In this document: positions 1 through 8,284 of the stretch, one piece after another
Numbering within the stretch: the stretch's first letter is position 1
Layout: every line of letters starts with the position of its first letter
Assembly: GCF_036946125.1 (NCBI RefSeq)
Contig: NZ_JAQIJT010000001.1
Coordinates: 434,001 to 498,000, forward strand
Length of the DNA stretch: 64,000 nt
Reading direction: 5' to 3'
From: Sphingomonas adhaesiva
GTDB taxonomy: Bacteria > Pseudomonadota > Alphaproteobacteria > Sphingomonadales > Sphingomonadaceae
Position numbers and translations under genes: made by a program
Notes under the pieces: generated by a model
The model's input: only the letters and a program-made list of their open reading frames with translations
What the model was told of the DNA's origin: nothing
Database searches by the model: none

Positions 1-1141
1 CGCCGTGCCGGGCGAGGAAGCGGTCGAGCTGCTCCTCGCCCTCCGCCGGTTCCAGCGAACAGGTGGCGTAGACGAGCGTCCCCCCCGGCGCGACCGCATC
101 GGCGGCGCGCGCGAGGATGCGCGCCTGAAGCTCCGCCATGTCGGCGACGATGCCGGGGTGCGCGCGGTACAGCACGTCGGGGTGACGGCGGAAGATGCCG
201 GTCGCGCTGCACGGCGCATCGACCAGCACCGCGGGGGCGGGGGCATCGGGCCGCCAGTCGAGGACATCGGCGATGGCGATGGCGAACGGCAGCGCCATGC
301 GGTCGCGGTTCTCGCGAAGTCGCGCGGCGCGACTTTCCGACGCATCGACCGCGGTCACGCGCCAGCCGGCGGCGGCCAGCTGGAGCGTCTTTCCCCCCGG
401 GGCGGCGCACAGGTCGAGCGCGATGCCATCGCCGCGCCCCAGCAGGCGCGCGGGGAGCGAGGCGGCGATGTCCTGCACCCAGAAGGCGCCGTCGTCGTAG
501 CCGGGAAGCGCGGCGATGTCGGTCCCGGCGGGGACGCGGCGGTGCGCCGGGGCGAGCGAGGGGGCGTCGATGCCGTCCCAGCCGGCGTCGCGCAGGCTGA
601 GGTCGATCGGCGGCGGCGCGGCGATGGCGCGGGCGGCGGCGTCCACCATGCCGTCGCCCCAGGCGGCGCGCCAGCGCTGCGCGACATCGGCGGGGAGCGT
701 CGGCACCTCGGGCAGCGATGCCTCCGCACGCATCAGCGTGCCGAAGACGCCGTGGACCAGCTTGCGCGGGCCACCGTCGACCAGCGGCAGGACGGTGCTG
801 ATCGCGGCATGCGGCGGGGTGCCGAGCGACAGCGCCTGGACGAGCGCGATGCGCAGCGCGAAGCGCGCCTTGGCATCGTCGGGCAGCCGCTGGCGGGTGG
901 CGCCGTCGATCAGCGCGTCGAGATCGGGGAGGCGGCGCAGCGTCTCCGCCGCGATGGCGTGCGCGAGGCCCCGGTCGGGGCCGCCGTGGAGCGCGCGGGT
1001 CGCCATGGGCAGCGCGGCCTCGAGCGCCTCGCCGCGGCGCAGGACGGCGTCGAGCAGGCGCAGCGCGGCGCGGCGGGCGGGGGTGCCGAGCGGATCGGGG
1101 CCGCCCTTCACGTGGCCGCGGGTTGGTTGCGGGCGGGCCAC
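1..1141 (-). CDS. rsmB: 16S rRNA m5C967 methyltransferase RsmB, partial (3' end beyond window)
   Basis: Uses S-adenosylmethionine to methylate C5 of a cytosine in 16S rRNA (C967 in E. coli). The visible 380 codons show an N-terminal NusB-like helical part, then a Rossmann methyltransferase domain with the SAM loop LCAAPGGKT, the motif VDAPCSATG containing the first active cysteine, and YATCSLEP containing the catalytic cysteine near the left edge. The last residues lie outside the window. I chose the GTG at 1141, which begins one base after the htpX stop; a second in-frame GTG at 1111 is possible. It is probably cotranscribed with htpX. Family assignment is firm and the exact start is less so. 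Confidence 0.93.
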   Translation of the reverse strand, partial: MARPQPTRGHVKGGPDPLGTPARRAALRLLDAVLRRGEALEAALPMATRALHGGPDRGLAHAIAAETLRRLPDLDALIDGATRQRLPDDAKARFALRIALVQALSLGTPPHAAISTVLPLVDGGPRKLVHGVFGTLMRAEASLPEVPTLPADVAQRWRAAWGDGMVDAAARAIAAPPPIDLSLRDAGWDGIDAPSLAPAHRRVPAGTDIAALPGYDDGAFWVQDIAASLPARLLGRGDGIALDLCAAPGGKTLQLAAAGWRVTAVDASESRAARLRENRDRMALPFAIAIADVLDWRPDAPAPAVLVDAPCSATGIFRRHPDVLYRAHPGIVADMAELQARILARAADAVAPGGTLVYATCSLEPAEGEEQLDRFLARHG

Positions 1142-1142
1142 G

Positions 1143-2063
1143 TCAGGCGAGCGGATCGAGCGCGCTGGAACGTCGGCGGGTGACGGGCACGGAAGCGGAG
1201 GGAGCAGGGGGGGCGGAGGGGGCAGGGGAGGTCATCCCCATCTCCTGCGCGATGGCGGCCAGCGCGGCAATGCGGTTGTCGGTGTCGGGGTGGGTCGAGA
1301 ACAGGCTGTCGCCCGATCGGCCGGGGACGATGTACAGCTGCTGCGCGGCGGGGATGCGCGCCGCCGTCGCGCCGGGGATCATGCTGGCGCCGCGTTGCAG
1401 CTTGGCCAGCGCGCTGGCGAGCGCGCGCGGATCGCCGCTGATCTCCGCGCCCGCCCGGTCGGCGCCATATTCGCGCGTGCGGCTGATCGCCATCTGGACG
1501 ATCATCGCGGCGAACGGCGCGACCAGGACCGCCAGGATACCGGCCCAGCCGGGGCCGCGTCCCTCTCCACCACGAAAGAACAGCCCGACATTGGCGAGCA
1601 TCGATACCGCCCCCGCAATCGTCGCCACCATCGTCATGATGAGCGTGTCGCGGTTGCGGACATGGCCCAGCTCGTGCGCCATCACGCCCGCGATCTCCTC
1701 GCGCGTCAGCAGGTCGAGCAGCCCGGTGGTGGCCGCGACCGCCGCATTCTCCGGATTGCGCCCGGTGGCGAAGGCGTTGGGCGAGGGATCGTCGACGATA
1801 TAGACGCGCGGCATCGGCAGGTTCGCGCGGCGCGCCAGCGCGCGCACCAGCCCCACGAATTCGGGCGCGGTCGCGTCGTCGACCTCGCGCGCATGGTGCA
1901 TCGACAGCACGATGCGGTCCGCGTTCCAGAAGGTGAAGAGGTTCATGCCGCCCGCGACCAGCAGCGCGATCGTCGCGCCGCCGGCACCGCCCAGCGTATA
2001 GCCCAGCGCCATGAACAGGGCGGTGAGCGCGGCGAGGAGCATCGTCGTCTTGAAGCCGTTCAT
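1143..2063 (-). CDS. htpX: Membrane zinc metalloprotease HtpX (M48)
   Basis: Inner-membrane protease of the M48B family that degrades misfolded membrane proteins. At 306 residues it has the usual length. Two hydrophobic segments lie near the N terminus (about residues 8-45), followed by the zinc motif HELGH at 130-134 (two His ligands and catalytic Glu131) and the third ligand Glu198 in REYGAD. Two further hydrophobic stretches lie between (about 143-190). The ATG at 2063 gives the typical N terminus MNGFKTT; the open frame continues upstream but without family similarity. It sits directly upstream of rsmB and is divergent from the small gene at 2112. The C-terminal 25 residues are Ala/Pro/Ser rich. 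Confidence 0.95.
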   Translation of the reverse strand: MNGFKTTMLLAALTALFMALGYTLGGAGGATIALLVAGGMNLFTFWNADRIVLSMHHAREVDDATAPEFVGLVRALARRANLPMPRVYIVDDPSPNAFATGRNPENAAVAATTGLLDLLTREEIAGVMAHELGHVRNRDTLIMTMVATIAGAVSMLANVGLFFRGGEGRGPGWAGILAVLVAPFAAMIVQMAISRTREYGADRAGAEISGDPRALASALAKLQRGASMIPGATAARIPAAQQLYIVPGRSGDSLFSTHPDTDNRIAALAAIAQEMGMTSPAPSAPPAPSASVPVTRRRSSALDPLA

Positions 2064-2111
2064 ACGCGTCAATATGTGCGTGGACGTCACGCGCTTCAAT
2101 CGGAGGACCCC

Positions 2112-2273
2112 ATGGGCCAGCGCCCCGACCATGTGAAGCCGCCCGCCTATCTCTCCCCCAACCCGCCGGTGCCCGCGCCGGAGAAGGTGGAGCGCAAGGA
2201 GCAGGACCCGCTCGGACGCGACCCGGTGCGCTACGGCGACTGGGAGCTGAAGGGTATCGCGATCGATTTTTGA
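2112..2273 (+). CDS. DUF1674 small protein, SdhAF4-like succinate dehydrogenase assembly factor
   Basis: A 53-residue protein ending in DPVRYGDWELKGIAIDF. This is the conserved C-terminal signature of DUF1674, the bacterial relatives of mitochondrial SDHAF4, which binds the flavinylated SdhA subunit during complex II assembly. The N-terminal half is Pro/Lys/Glu rich and probably disordered. A GGAGGA ribosome site lies at 2102-2107, five bases or fewer before the ATG. It is divergent from htpX, with 48 bases between the two starts. The role is taken from the family; nothing nearby encodes succinate dehydrogenase. Confidence 0.85.
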   Translation: MGQRPDHVKPPAYLSPNPPVPAPEKVERKEQDPLGRDPVRYGDWELKGIAIDF

Positions 2274-2329
2274 GGGCGAGCGCACTGCTTCCTTCGTCAC
2301 CCAGGCCTTGAGCGAGACCTGCGCAAACG

Positions 2330-2445
2330 GCGTGGACCCGGTGCCGTTGCATCCGTTTTGCAAAGGCCCGGCCTTGAGCCGGGGTCCCGCTCCACACGCG
2401 GCGGGCAGAATAAGTGGGACCCCGGGTCAAGCCCGGGGTGACGAA
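2330..2445. repeat. Intergenic palindromic repeats, families B then A
   Basis: Bases 2330-2364 match a sequence also present at about 14471-14515 and 46501-46540 (core TTTTGCAAAGG; family B). Bases 2365-2445 hold an inverted pair, GCCGGGGTCCCGC and GGGACCCCGGGTCAAG, ending in CCCGGGGTGACGA (family A). Family A recurs at 4493, 11972, 19814, 25110, 35622 and 58957. The element fills the gap between the SdhAF4-like gene and the 3' end of gpsA. No coding signal is seen. Confidence 0.8.
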
Positions 2446-2462
2446 GCGTCGGGGGTGAGGCC

Positions 2463-3440
2463 TCACTCTTCCCGCAACGGCCGCGCCAGCAGCGCGTCGA
2501 TCACGCCGCGGACGTCCTCGCCGTCCAGCAGGCGGCAGACCGCGTCGGTGATCGGCATCTCCACGCCGGCCGCCAGCGCGACCTCGCGCAGGACCGGCGC
2601 GGTGAAGGCCCCTTCCGCGACGGTGCGGCGGTTCGCCAGCAGGTCCGCCGCCGCCTCGCCACGCCCGATCCCCAGGCCCAGCGCGAAGTTGCGCGACGCG
2701 GTGGAGGAGCAGGTGAGCACCAGATCGCCCAGCCCCGACAGCCCGGCGAGCGTTTCCGCGCGCGCACCGCGGGCGAGGCCGAAGCGCGTCATCTCCGCAA
2801 AGCCGCGTGCGATCAGCGCCGCGCGCGCATTCTGGCCCAGCCCCGCGCCGTCGACCACGCCGCACGCGATCGCGAGCACGTTCTTCACCGCGCCGCCGAT
2901 CTCCGCGCCGATCACGTCGCCGCTGGCGTAGGGGCGGAAATGCGGCAAAGCGAGGGCGGCGGCGAGCAGCGTGCGGGTCGCCTCGTCCTCCCCCGCCAGC
3001 GTCACCGCGGTGGGCAGGCCGCGCGCGACCTCGTGCGCGAAGGTCGGGCCCGACAGCACCAGCACGGGGGAGGCGGGATGCTGCTCCTGCGCCACCTCGC
3101 TCATCAGGCGGTGGGTGTGCGCCTCGATCCCCTTGCAACAGACGATCAGCGGCTGGGCGTTGGCGGGCAGCCGCGCCAGCACGCCGCGCATCGCCTGCGC
3201 CGGGGTGACGATCAGGTTCGCCGCCGCGTCCGCCGCCTCCGCCAGGTCGGTCGTGGCGCGGATGCCCGCGGACAGCGGGATGCCGGGGAGGTAGGCGGCG
3301 TTCTCGTGCGTGGCGTTGATCGCCTCGACCAGCGCGGGGTCGCGTGCCCACAGCCGCACCGCATGCCCGTTGCCGGCGGCGACCTGCGCCAGCGCGGTGC
3401 CCCACGCGCCCGCGCCGATGACGCCGATCGCCGCGCTCAC
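2463..3440 (-). CDS. gpsA: NAD(P)-dependent glycerol-3-phosphate dehydrogenase
   Basis: Cytosolic enzyme that reduces dihydroxyacetone phosphate to sn-glycerol-3-phosphate for phospholipid synthesis. The 325-residue product starts with the dinucleotide-binding motif GAGAWGTALA and carries the family signatures CCKGIE, LSGPTFAHEVA, the catalytic-lysine region GGAVKNVLAIA and SGLGDLVLTC. The GTG start at 3440 overlaps the tsaD stop in a GTGA arrangement, so the two genes are translationally coupled. The open frame extends far upstream antisense to tsaD and hemC, but that part is not coding. Confidence 0.95.
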   Translation of the reverse strand: MSAAIGVIGAGAWGTALAQVAAGNGHAVRLWARDPALVEAINATHENAAYLPGIPLSAGIRATTDLAEAADAAANLIVTPAQAMRGVLARLPANAQPLIVCCKGIEAHTHRLMSEVAQEQHPASPVLVLSGPTFAHEVARGLPTAVTLAGEDEATRTLLAAALALPHFRPYASGDVIGAEIGGAVKNVLAIACGVVDGAGLGQNARAALIARGFAEMTRFGLARGARAETLAGLSGLGDLVLTCSSTASRNFALGLGIGRGEAAADLLANRRTVAEGAFTAPVLREVALAAGVEMPITDAVCRLLDGEDVRGVIDALLARPLREE

Positions 3441-4462
3441 GCCTTCACCCCCGCGCCGCGGACCTTCTCCGCGGTCGGGTCGAGCGGCCAGCGCGGGCGC
3501 GCGGCGACGTCGAGCGGGTCGGTCAGGCCGGCGGCGAACCGCTCCGCCCCGGCCCAGGCGATCATCGCGGCATTGTCGGTGCACAGCCACGACGGCGGCG
3601 CGACGAAGCGCAGGCCGTGCCGGCCGGCGAGCGCGTGCAGCCCGGCGCGCACCGCGCCGTTGGCGGCGACCCCGCCCGCGACGACGAGCGCGGTCGCCTC
3701 CGGCGCGCGGACGATCGCGCGCGTCGTGCGGTCGAGCAGGCAGTCGACGACCGCGGCCTGGAAGCTGGCGGCGACGTCGACGGCGGCGTGATCCGGGGCG
3801 GCGCGCGCCACCGCGGCCTTCAGCCCCGCGAAGGAGAAATGCGGCTCCGCCGATCCCTTGAGCGGGCGCGGCAGCGGCACCGCCTGCGGATCGCCCTGCG
3901 CCGCGGCCTGCTCGACCGCGGGACCGCCGGGGAAGCCGAGGCCCAGGATCTTGGCGGTCTTGTCGAACGCCTCGCCCACCGCATCGTCGATCGTCGTGGC
4001 GAGGCGGCGGTAGGCGCCGACCCCCTCCACCAGCAGCAACTGGCAATGCCCGCCCGATACCAGCAGCAGCAGATAGGGGAAGGCGAGGTCGGGGTCGGCC
4101 AGTCGCGGGCTGAGCGCATGGCCCTCCAGGTGATTGACCGCGACCAGCGGCTTGCCCGCGGCATGCGCCAGCGCCTTGCCGGTGACGAGCCCGACCATCA
4201 CCCCGCCGATCAGCCCGGGGCCGGCGGTAGCGGCGACCGCGTCGACATCCGCCAGCGTGACCTTCGCATCGGCGAGCGCGGCGGCGATCAGCGGCTCCAG
4301 CACCTCGACGTGCGCGCGCGCGGCGATTTCCGGCACGACGCCGCCGAACGGGCGGTGCGCGGCCTCCTGCCCGGCGAGGCGGTGGGCGAGCACCTGCCGG
4401 TCGCCGGTGACGAGCGCGGCGGCGGTTTCGTCGCACGAGGATTCGAGGCCGAGGATGAGCAT
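3437..4462 (-). CDS. tsaD: tRNA N6-adenosine threonylcarbamoyltransferase TsaD
   Basis: Catalytic subunit of the t6A37 tRNA modification complex; transfers the threonylcarbamoyl group from TC-AMP to A37 of ANN-decoding tRNAs. The 341-residue protein starts MLILGLESSCDE, has the metal ligands H111 and H115 in NHLEGH, and has the ASKHA-fold phosphate loops (SGGHCQL, GGVAANGAVR). Length matches the family. It is upstream of gpsA with a GTGA overlap, a common arrangement in alphaproteobacteria. The start lies 169 bases from the divergent hemC. Confidence 0.96.
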   Translation of the reverse strand: MLILGLESSCDETAAALVTGDRQVLAHRLAGQEAAHRPFGGVVPEIAARAHVEVLEPLIAAALADAKVTLADVDAVAATAGPGLIGGVMVGLVTGKALAHAAGKPLVAVNHLEGHALSPRLADPDLAFPYLLLLVSGGHCQLLLVEGVGAYRRLATTIDDAVGEAFDKTAKILGLGFPGGPAVEQAAAQGDPQAVPLPRPLKGSAEPHFSFAGLKAAVARAAPDHAAVDVAASFQAAVVDCLLDRTTRAIVRAPEATALVVAGGVAANGAVRAGLHALAGRHGLRFVAPPSWLCTDNAAMIAWAGAERFAAGLTDPLDVAARPRWPLDPTAEKVRGAGVKA

Positions 4463-4492
4463 GGAGCGTATCTAGGGGTTTCGCCCACGGTT

Positions 4493-4587
4493 CGTCACCC
4501 CGGACGTGTTCCGGGGTCCGGGGCGGCGAGCACTTTACGCGCGTCGGCGTGCGGAACCCTGTATGCCGGGACGAGCCCGGCATGACG
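4493..4587. repeat. Palindromic repeat, family A variant, between tsaD and hemC
   Basis: Two hairpin halves, GTCACCCCGGACGTGTTCC followed by GGGGTCCGG, and TGCCGGGACGAGCCCGGCATGA, lie in the divergent gap between tsaD and hemC. The first half is the family A sequence seen at 2365, 19814 and 25110. Promoters for both genes must lie in or beside it, but I cannot pick them out confidently. Confidence 0.7.
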
Positions 4588-4631
4588 GGCGGGTGTTGCG
4601 GCGGGCCCGCGAAGGCGGCAAGGAGGCGCGC

Positions 4632-5525
4632 ATGTTCCGGCTCGGCACCCGTGGTTCCCCGCTCGCGCTCACCCAGGCGGGGATGGTGCGCGATGCGCTG
4701 ATGGCGACGCATGGCTGGCCGGACGTCGAGATCGTCGTCATCCGCACCACCGGCGACCGCGTGCAGGACCGCGCGCTGGCGGAGATCGGCGGCAAGGCGC
4801 TGTGGACGAAGGAGCTGGACCGCGCGCTGCTCGCCGGGGAGGTCGATGCCTGCGTCCATTCGATGAAGGACGTCGAGACGCTTCGCCCCGATGCGATCGC
4901 GATCGCCGCGATCCTGCCGCGCGCGGACGTGCGCGACCGGCTGATCGGGGCCGACGCGATCGACGCGCTGCCGCACGGCGCGACGATCGGCACCAGCAGC
5001 CCGCGGCGCGCGGCGCAGGTGCGGCGGCTGCGCCCCGATGTCACGACCACGCTGTTCCGCGGCAATGTCGACACCCGGCTGGGCAAGCTGGCGGCGGGCG
5101 AGGTGGATGCGACGCTGCTCGCCGCCGCCGGGCTGGAGCGGCTGGGGCGGCACGATACCGGGGCGGCGATCCCGCTCGACGTGATGCTCCCCGCGCCCGC
5201 GCAGGGGGCGGTCGGGATCGAGACGCTGGTGGACGCGGAGGCGCGCGCGCTGGTCGCGGCGATCGACCATGGCGATACGCACCGCGCGGTGGCGGCGGAG
5301 CGCGCGTTCCTGGCGGCGTTGCGCGCCGACTGCCACTCGCCGGTCGCGGCGCTGGCGACGGTCGAGGGCGGGGCGCTCAGGCTGCGCGCGCAACTGCTGA
5401 CCGAGGCGGGGGAGCAGGCGATCGAGGGCGAGGCCGTGGGCGAGGACGGGGTCGAGCTGGGCGCGCGGCTGGCGGGCGATCTGCTCGACCGCGCGCCCGA
5501 CGCGATCCGGGCGCTGTTCGGTTGA
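4632..5525 (+). CDS. hemC: Hydroxymethylbilane synthase (porphobilinogen deaminase)
   Basis: Joins four porphobilinogen molecules into hydroxymethylbilane on a dipyrromethane cofactor in the tetrapyrrole pathway. At 297 residues it has the normal length. It shows the N-terminal RLGTRGSPLAL, the catalytic aspartate D80 in HSMKD, the substrate-binding arginine-rich GTSSPRRAAQ, and cofactor-attachment C234 in RADCHSPVA. The ATG at 4632 follows GGCAAGGAGGCG, which contains a good ribosome site. It is followed 16 bases later by hemD, the next enzyme of the pathway. Confidence 0.96.
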   Translation: MFRLGTRGSPLALTQAGMVRDALMATHGWPDVEIVVIRTTGDRVQDRALAEIGGKALWTKELDRALLAGEVDACVHSMKDVETLRPDAIAIAAILPRADVRDRLIGADAIDALPHGATIGTSSPRRAAQVRRLRPDVTTTLFRGNVDTRLGKLAAGEVDATLLAAAGLERLGRHDTGAAIPLDVMLPAPAQGAVGIETLVDAEARALVAAIDHGDTHRAVAAERAFLAALRADCHSPVAALATVEGGALRLRAQLLTEAGEQAIEGEAVGEDGVELGARLAGDLLDRAPDAIRALFG

Positions 5526-5541
5526 GGCGGGTCGGCTGACC

Positions 5542-6201
5542 ATGGCCCGCCGCGCGCTGGTGCTGCGGCCGGAACCGGGGAATGCGCGCACCTGCGCCGC
5601 GTTGCGCGCGGCGGGGGTGGAGGCGGTGGCGCTGCCGCTGTTCGCGGTCGTGCCGCGGCGATGGACGGTGCCCGCCGCGGAGCGGTTCGACGCCCTGCTG
5701 CTGACCAGCGCCAATGCGGTGCGCCATGCGGGCGAGGGGATGCAGGCGCTCGCGCACCTGCCGGTCGTCGCGGTGGGTGAGGCGACCGCGGCGGCGGCGC
5801 GGGCGGCGGGGCTGAGCGTCGCGGTCACGGGGGACGGCGATGCGGCGCGGGCGGTGGCCTTGGCCGCGCGCTACCCCCGGCTGCTCCACCTGGCGGGGCG
5901 CGACCGGGTGGCCGCGCCGGGGGTGGAGGCGGTGACGGTCTATGCCAGCGAGCGGGTCGCCGTACCCGGTGACGCCATGGCGGCGGCACGGGGGGCGGTG
6001 GTGCTGCTCCACTCGCGGCGCGCGGCGACGCGGTTCGTGGCCATGCTGGGGGCGGTGCCGCGCGCGAGCGTCCGGGTCGTCGCCCTGTCGCCGGCGGTCG
6101 CGGACGTGCTGGGGGCGGGGTGGGACAGCGTGACGGTCGCCGCGCGGCCCGGCGATGCGGCGATGGTCGAGGCGGCGGCGCGCGTCGCGATTGACCCGTG
6201 A
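5542..6201 (+). CDS. hemD: Uroporphyrinogen-III synthase
   Basis: Cyclises hydroxymethylbilane to uroporphyrinogen III with inversion of ring D. The 219-residue product is short and divergent, as HemD usually is. Recognition rests on ALVLRPEPGNARTCAALRAAG at the N terminus, LLTSANAVRHA in the first half, YASERV at the domain crossover and LLHSRRAATRF in the second half, together with its place directly after hemC. It is probably in one operon with hemC and the membrane protein at 6227. Confidence 0.9.
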   Translation: MARRALVLRPEPGNARTCAALRAAGVEAVALPLFAVVPRRWTVPAAERFDALLLTSANAVRHAGEGMQALAHLPVVAVGEATAAAARAAGLSVAVTGDGDAARAVALAARYPRLLHLAGRDRVAAPGVEAVTVYASERVAVPGDAMAAARGAVVLLHSRRAATRFVAMLGAVPRASVRVVALSPAVADVLGAGWDSVTVAARPGDAAMVEAAARVAIDP

Positions 6202-6226
6202 CCGCGGTCGCGGGATAAGCGACGTG

Positions 6227-7117
6227 ATGACCGATTTCTCCGGCACGCCGCGTGGCCCCTCACGTCCCCGGATCGGTCCGGTGCTGGCGATCGCCATCGT
6301 CGCGTTCGTGATCGGGCTGGGGCTGATGGCCTATGCGGTCCGCAACACGCCCGGTTTCTTCGTCCGCTCCGGCACGCCCTCCCCGACGCCCTCGCCCGCC
6401 GCCGCGCCGACCCTGGCGGCCGCGGCGGCGGGCAGCGCCGATCTGGATACGCTGGCGCTGCGCGAGGCCGCGCTGGCCGCGCAGATCGCCAATCTGGAGG
6501 CGCGCGTGGCGCGCACCGATGGCGACAGCGCGCAGGCGGCGGCGCGCGCCGGCCGCGCGGAGGCGATCCTGACCGCCTTCGCCGCGCGCCGTGCGATCGA
6601 TCGCGGGGCGGGGCTGGGCTATCTGGAGGCGCAACTGCGCGAGCGGTTCGGCCCGACACTGCCCAACGACGTCAACGCGGTGATCCGCGCCGCGCGCGCC
6701 CCGGTGACGCTGGAGGACCTGCGCGAGGGGCTGAACGGTGCCGCGCCCGTGCTGCTGTCGCAGCGCAGCGACTGGTGGGCCGGCATCGGCAGCGAGTTGC
6801 GCAGCCTGATCGTGATCCACCGTGCGGGCACGCCCTCGCCCCTGCCGTCCGACCGGCTGGCGCGCGCGCGGCGCATGATCGACATGGGCAATGTCGACGG
6901 TGCGCTGGGCGAGGTGCGCCGGCTGCCCGGCGCGGGCGACGCGGATGGCTGGATCGCGGCGGCGCGGCGCTGGATCGCGGCCCGCCGCGCGCTCGATACG
7001 CTGGAGGCGGCGGCGATCACCGGCGCGATCGCGCCGCCCAGGGTGATGGGGGCGCCCGCGATGCCGGCACCCGCGCCGTCGCCGAGCGCCGAGCCGGAGG
7101 ATCAGGGACTGTTCTGA
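6227..7117 (+). CDS. Mitofilin/COG4223-like single-pass membrane protein
   Basis: A 296-residue protein with a short cytoplasmic N terminus, one transmembrane segment (about residues 18-40), a Pro/Thr/Ala linker (about 48-68), a helical, probably coiled-coil stretch (about 75-125) and a conserved C-terminal half. Layout and position right after hemC-hemD match the alphaproteobacterial mitofilin-related proteins (COG4223), whose job is not settled. The ATG at 6227 is preceded by an in-frame GTG, also possible. Function is inferred from the family only. Confidence 0.75.
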   Translation: MTDFSGTPRGPSRPRIGPVLAIAIVAFVIGLGLMAYAVRNTPGFFVRSGTPSPTPSPAAAPTLAAAAAGSADLDTLALREAALAAQIANLEARVARTDGDSAQAAARAGRAEAILTAFAARRAIDRGAGLGYLEAQLRERFGPTLPNDVNAVIRAARAPVTLEDLREGLNGAAPVLLSQRSDWWAGIGSELRSLIVIHRAGTPSPLPSDRLARARRMIDMGNVDGALGEVRRLPGAGDADGWIAAARRWIAARRALDTLEAAAITGAIAPPRVMGAPAMPAPAPSPSAEPEDQGLF

Positions 7118-7484
7118 TCGTCGCGGTGTGGGGATGGGGTGGGGCGGAGTGTCCCACCCGGCTCAATCTGCTCCACGCGCAGGGCATCGGCATATCGCCG
7201 CATCCCGGCGAAGGCCGGACCTCTGCAAAACCGCCGGGACGGATCCTCACAAGCGCCGTGCTCCTGCGCAGGCAGGAGCCCACAGCCAGGCAGAACAACG
7301 CCTGATGGGACCTGCAACCCTGGGCTCCTGCCTGCGCAGGAGCACCGCACCGTCTTTCACAAAGGTTCCGCGAGGACCGGGGCCCGGTGGTCCTGGATTG
7401 GGGGATTCTGGTATCCGTCCCGGGTGACGGGGTCCTCGGGGCTCGCGGCGGTGAGATGCACGACGGTCCCCGCGCGGGAAGGAC
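7118..7484. repeat. 367-base non-coding gap with palindromic repeats (family B)
   Basis: Lies between two convergent genes and contains no convincing coding region. Two palindromic cores face each other: GCTCCTGCGCAGGCAGGAGC within 7259-7282, and its reverse complement within 7321-7345. A flanking GACCTCTGCAAAA at 7219-7231 and TTTCACAAAGGTTCCGCG at 7354-7371 resemble the other family B copies at about 14395-14535 and 46260-46735. The repeats may fold into stem loops that end transcription from both sides, but no U-tract is present. Confidence 0.7.
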
Positions 7485-7661
7485 CTACGCCGCGAGCGGC
7501 CGTGCGGCGTCGATCAGCAGGACGGGAACGCCGTCGCGGACCGGATAGGCGAGACGCGCGGCGTCCGACACCAGCTCCCCCGCCGCTTCGTCCCACCGCA
7601 GCGGCGTGCGGGTCAGCGGGCAGACCAGCCGTTCGAGCAGCCACGGATCGAGGGCGCTCAC
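7485..7661 (-). CDS. Trm112-family small protein
   Basis: A 58-residue protein of the Trm112/UPF0434 family, with the pattern LLERLVCPLTRTPLRWDE, then AYPVRDGVPVLLIDAARPL. Eukaryotic Trm112 activates methyltransferases; bacterial members are mostly uncharacterised. Only one cysteine (C14) is present, so it cannot form the four-cysteine zinc site seen in some members. The GTG start at 7661 overlaps the upstream gene's stop (GTGA), so it is the last gene of the operon 9195-7485. Confidence 0.85.
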   Translation of the reverse strand: MSALDPWLLERLVCPLTRTPLRWDEAAGELVSDAARLAYPVRDGVPVLLIDAARPLAA

Positions 7662-8284
7662 TGCAACGTCACCCGGTCCTCGCCGCCGTGGCGACTGAAG
7701 AATTGCATCAGCTGGACCAGCTGGTCGGCGCGCGTCGCGATGTCGGGCGCCTCCAGCAGCGCCTGCTTCGCGGCGACGTCGAACGGGGCGATCTGCGCGA
7801 TGCCGTTGACCAGGCTCATGTCGTCGAGCCGCCCGACCGCATCCCAGTCGACCGCATAGCCCTGCGCCTCGGCGAAGCGGCGCGACTCCAGTTCCAGCGA
7901 CGATCGCGCGCCCAGCGCCAGTACCTCGTCCACCGGCGACGGGATCAGCATCGCCTCGACCTGGCGGAAGGCGGTGGTGACGTCGAGTTCCTCGATCACG
8001 CGGAACAGCGACAGCCCCTCCAGGATCAGGTTGTAGCGGCCGTCCTCCATCGCCTCCACCTCGGCGACGCGCCCGACGCAGCCGATGTCGAATAGCGCGG
8101 GCCGGTCGCGGTCCGGGCTGTCGGGGCGCGGCTGGATCATCGCGATGCGGCGGTCGCGCGCCATCGCGTCCGACACCATCGCCCGGTAGCGCGGCTCGAA
8201 GATGTGCAGCGGCAGGTGCAGCCCCGGGAACAGCAAGGCCCCGGGGAGCGGGAACACCGACAGGCGGGTGGTGTCGCCGGGCAT
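7658..8284 (-). CDS. LON peptidase substrate-binding (N-terminal) domain protein
   Basis: A 208-residue protein made only of the Lon N-terminal substrate-binding domain (LonB-like, COG2802). It shows VFPLPGALLFPGLHLPLHIFEPRYR, the family signature, followed by FDIGCVGRVAEVEAMEDGRYN. No AAA+ or protease part is present, so it is not Lon itself. The ATG at 8284 overlaps the stop of the thioredoxin gene (ATGA) and its own stop overlaps the Trm112-like start. The context suggests a stress or protein-quality operon, but the exact role is unknown. Confidence 0.9.
   Translation of the reverse strand: MPGDTTRLSVFPLPGALLFPGLHLPLHIFEPRYRAMVSDAMARDRRIAMIQPRPDSPDRDRPALFDIGCVGRVAEVEAMEDGRYNLILEGLSLFRVIEELDVTTAFRQVEAMLIPSPVDEVLALGARSSLELESRRFAEAQGYAVDWDAVGRLDDMSLVNGIAQIAPFDVAAKQALLEAPDIATRADQLVQLMQFFSRHGGEDRVTLQ

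Noticed and set aside
1108..3405. Long 765-codon minus-strand frame
   Set aside because: It runs antisense and out of frame across gpsA, the SdhAF4-like gene and htpX; its composition is Arg/Gly/Ala shadow coding.
3441..5828. Upstream extension of the gpsA frame through tsaD and hemC
   Set aside because: Only the part from 3440 matches GpsA; the rest is frame shadow in G+C-rich DNA.
7485..7661. Calling the Trm112-like protein a zinc-binding methyltransferase partner
   Set aside because: Only one cysteine is present, so zinc binding is not supported; kept as family name only.
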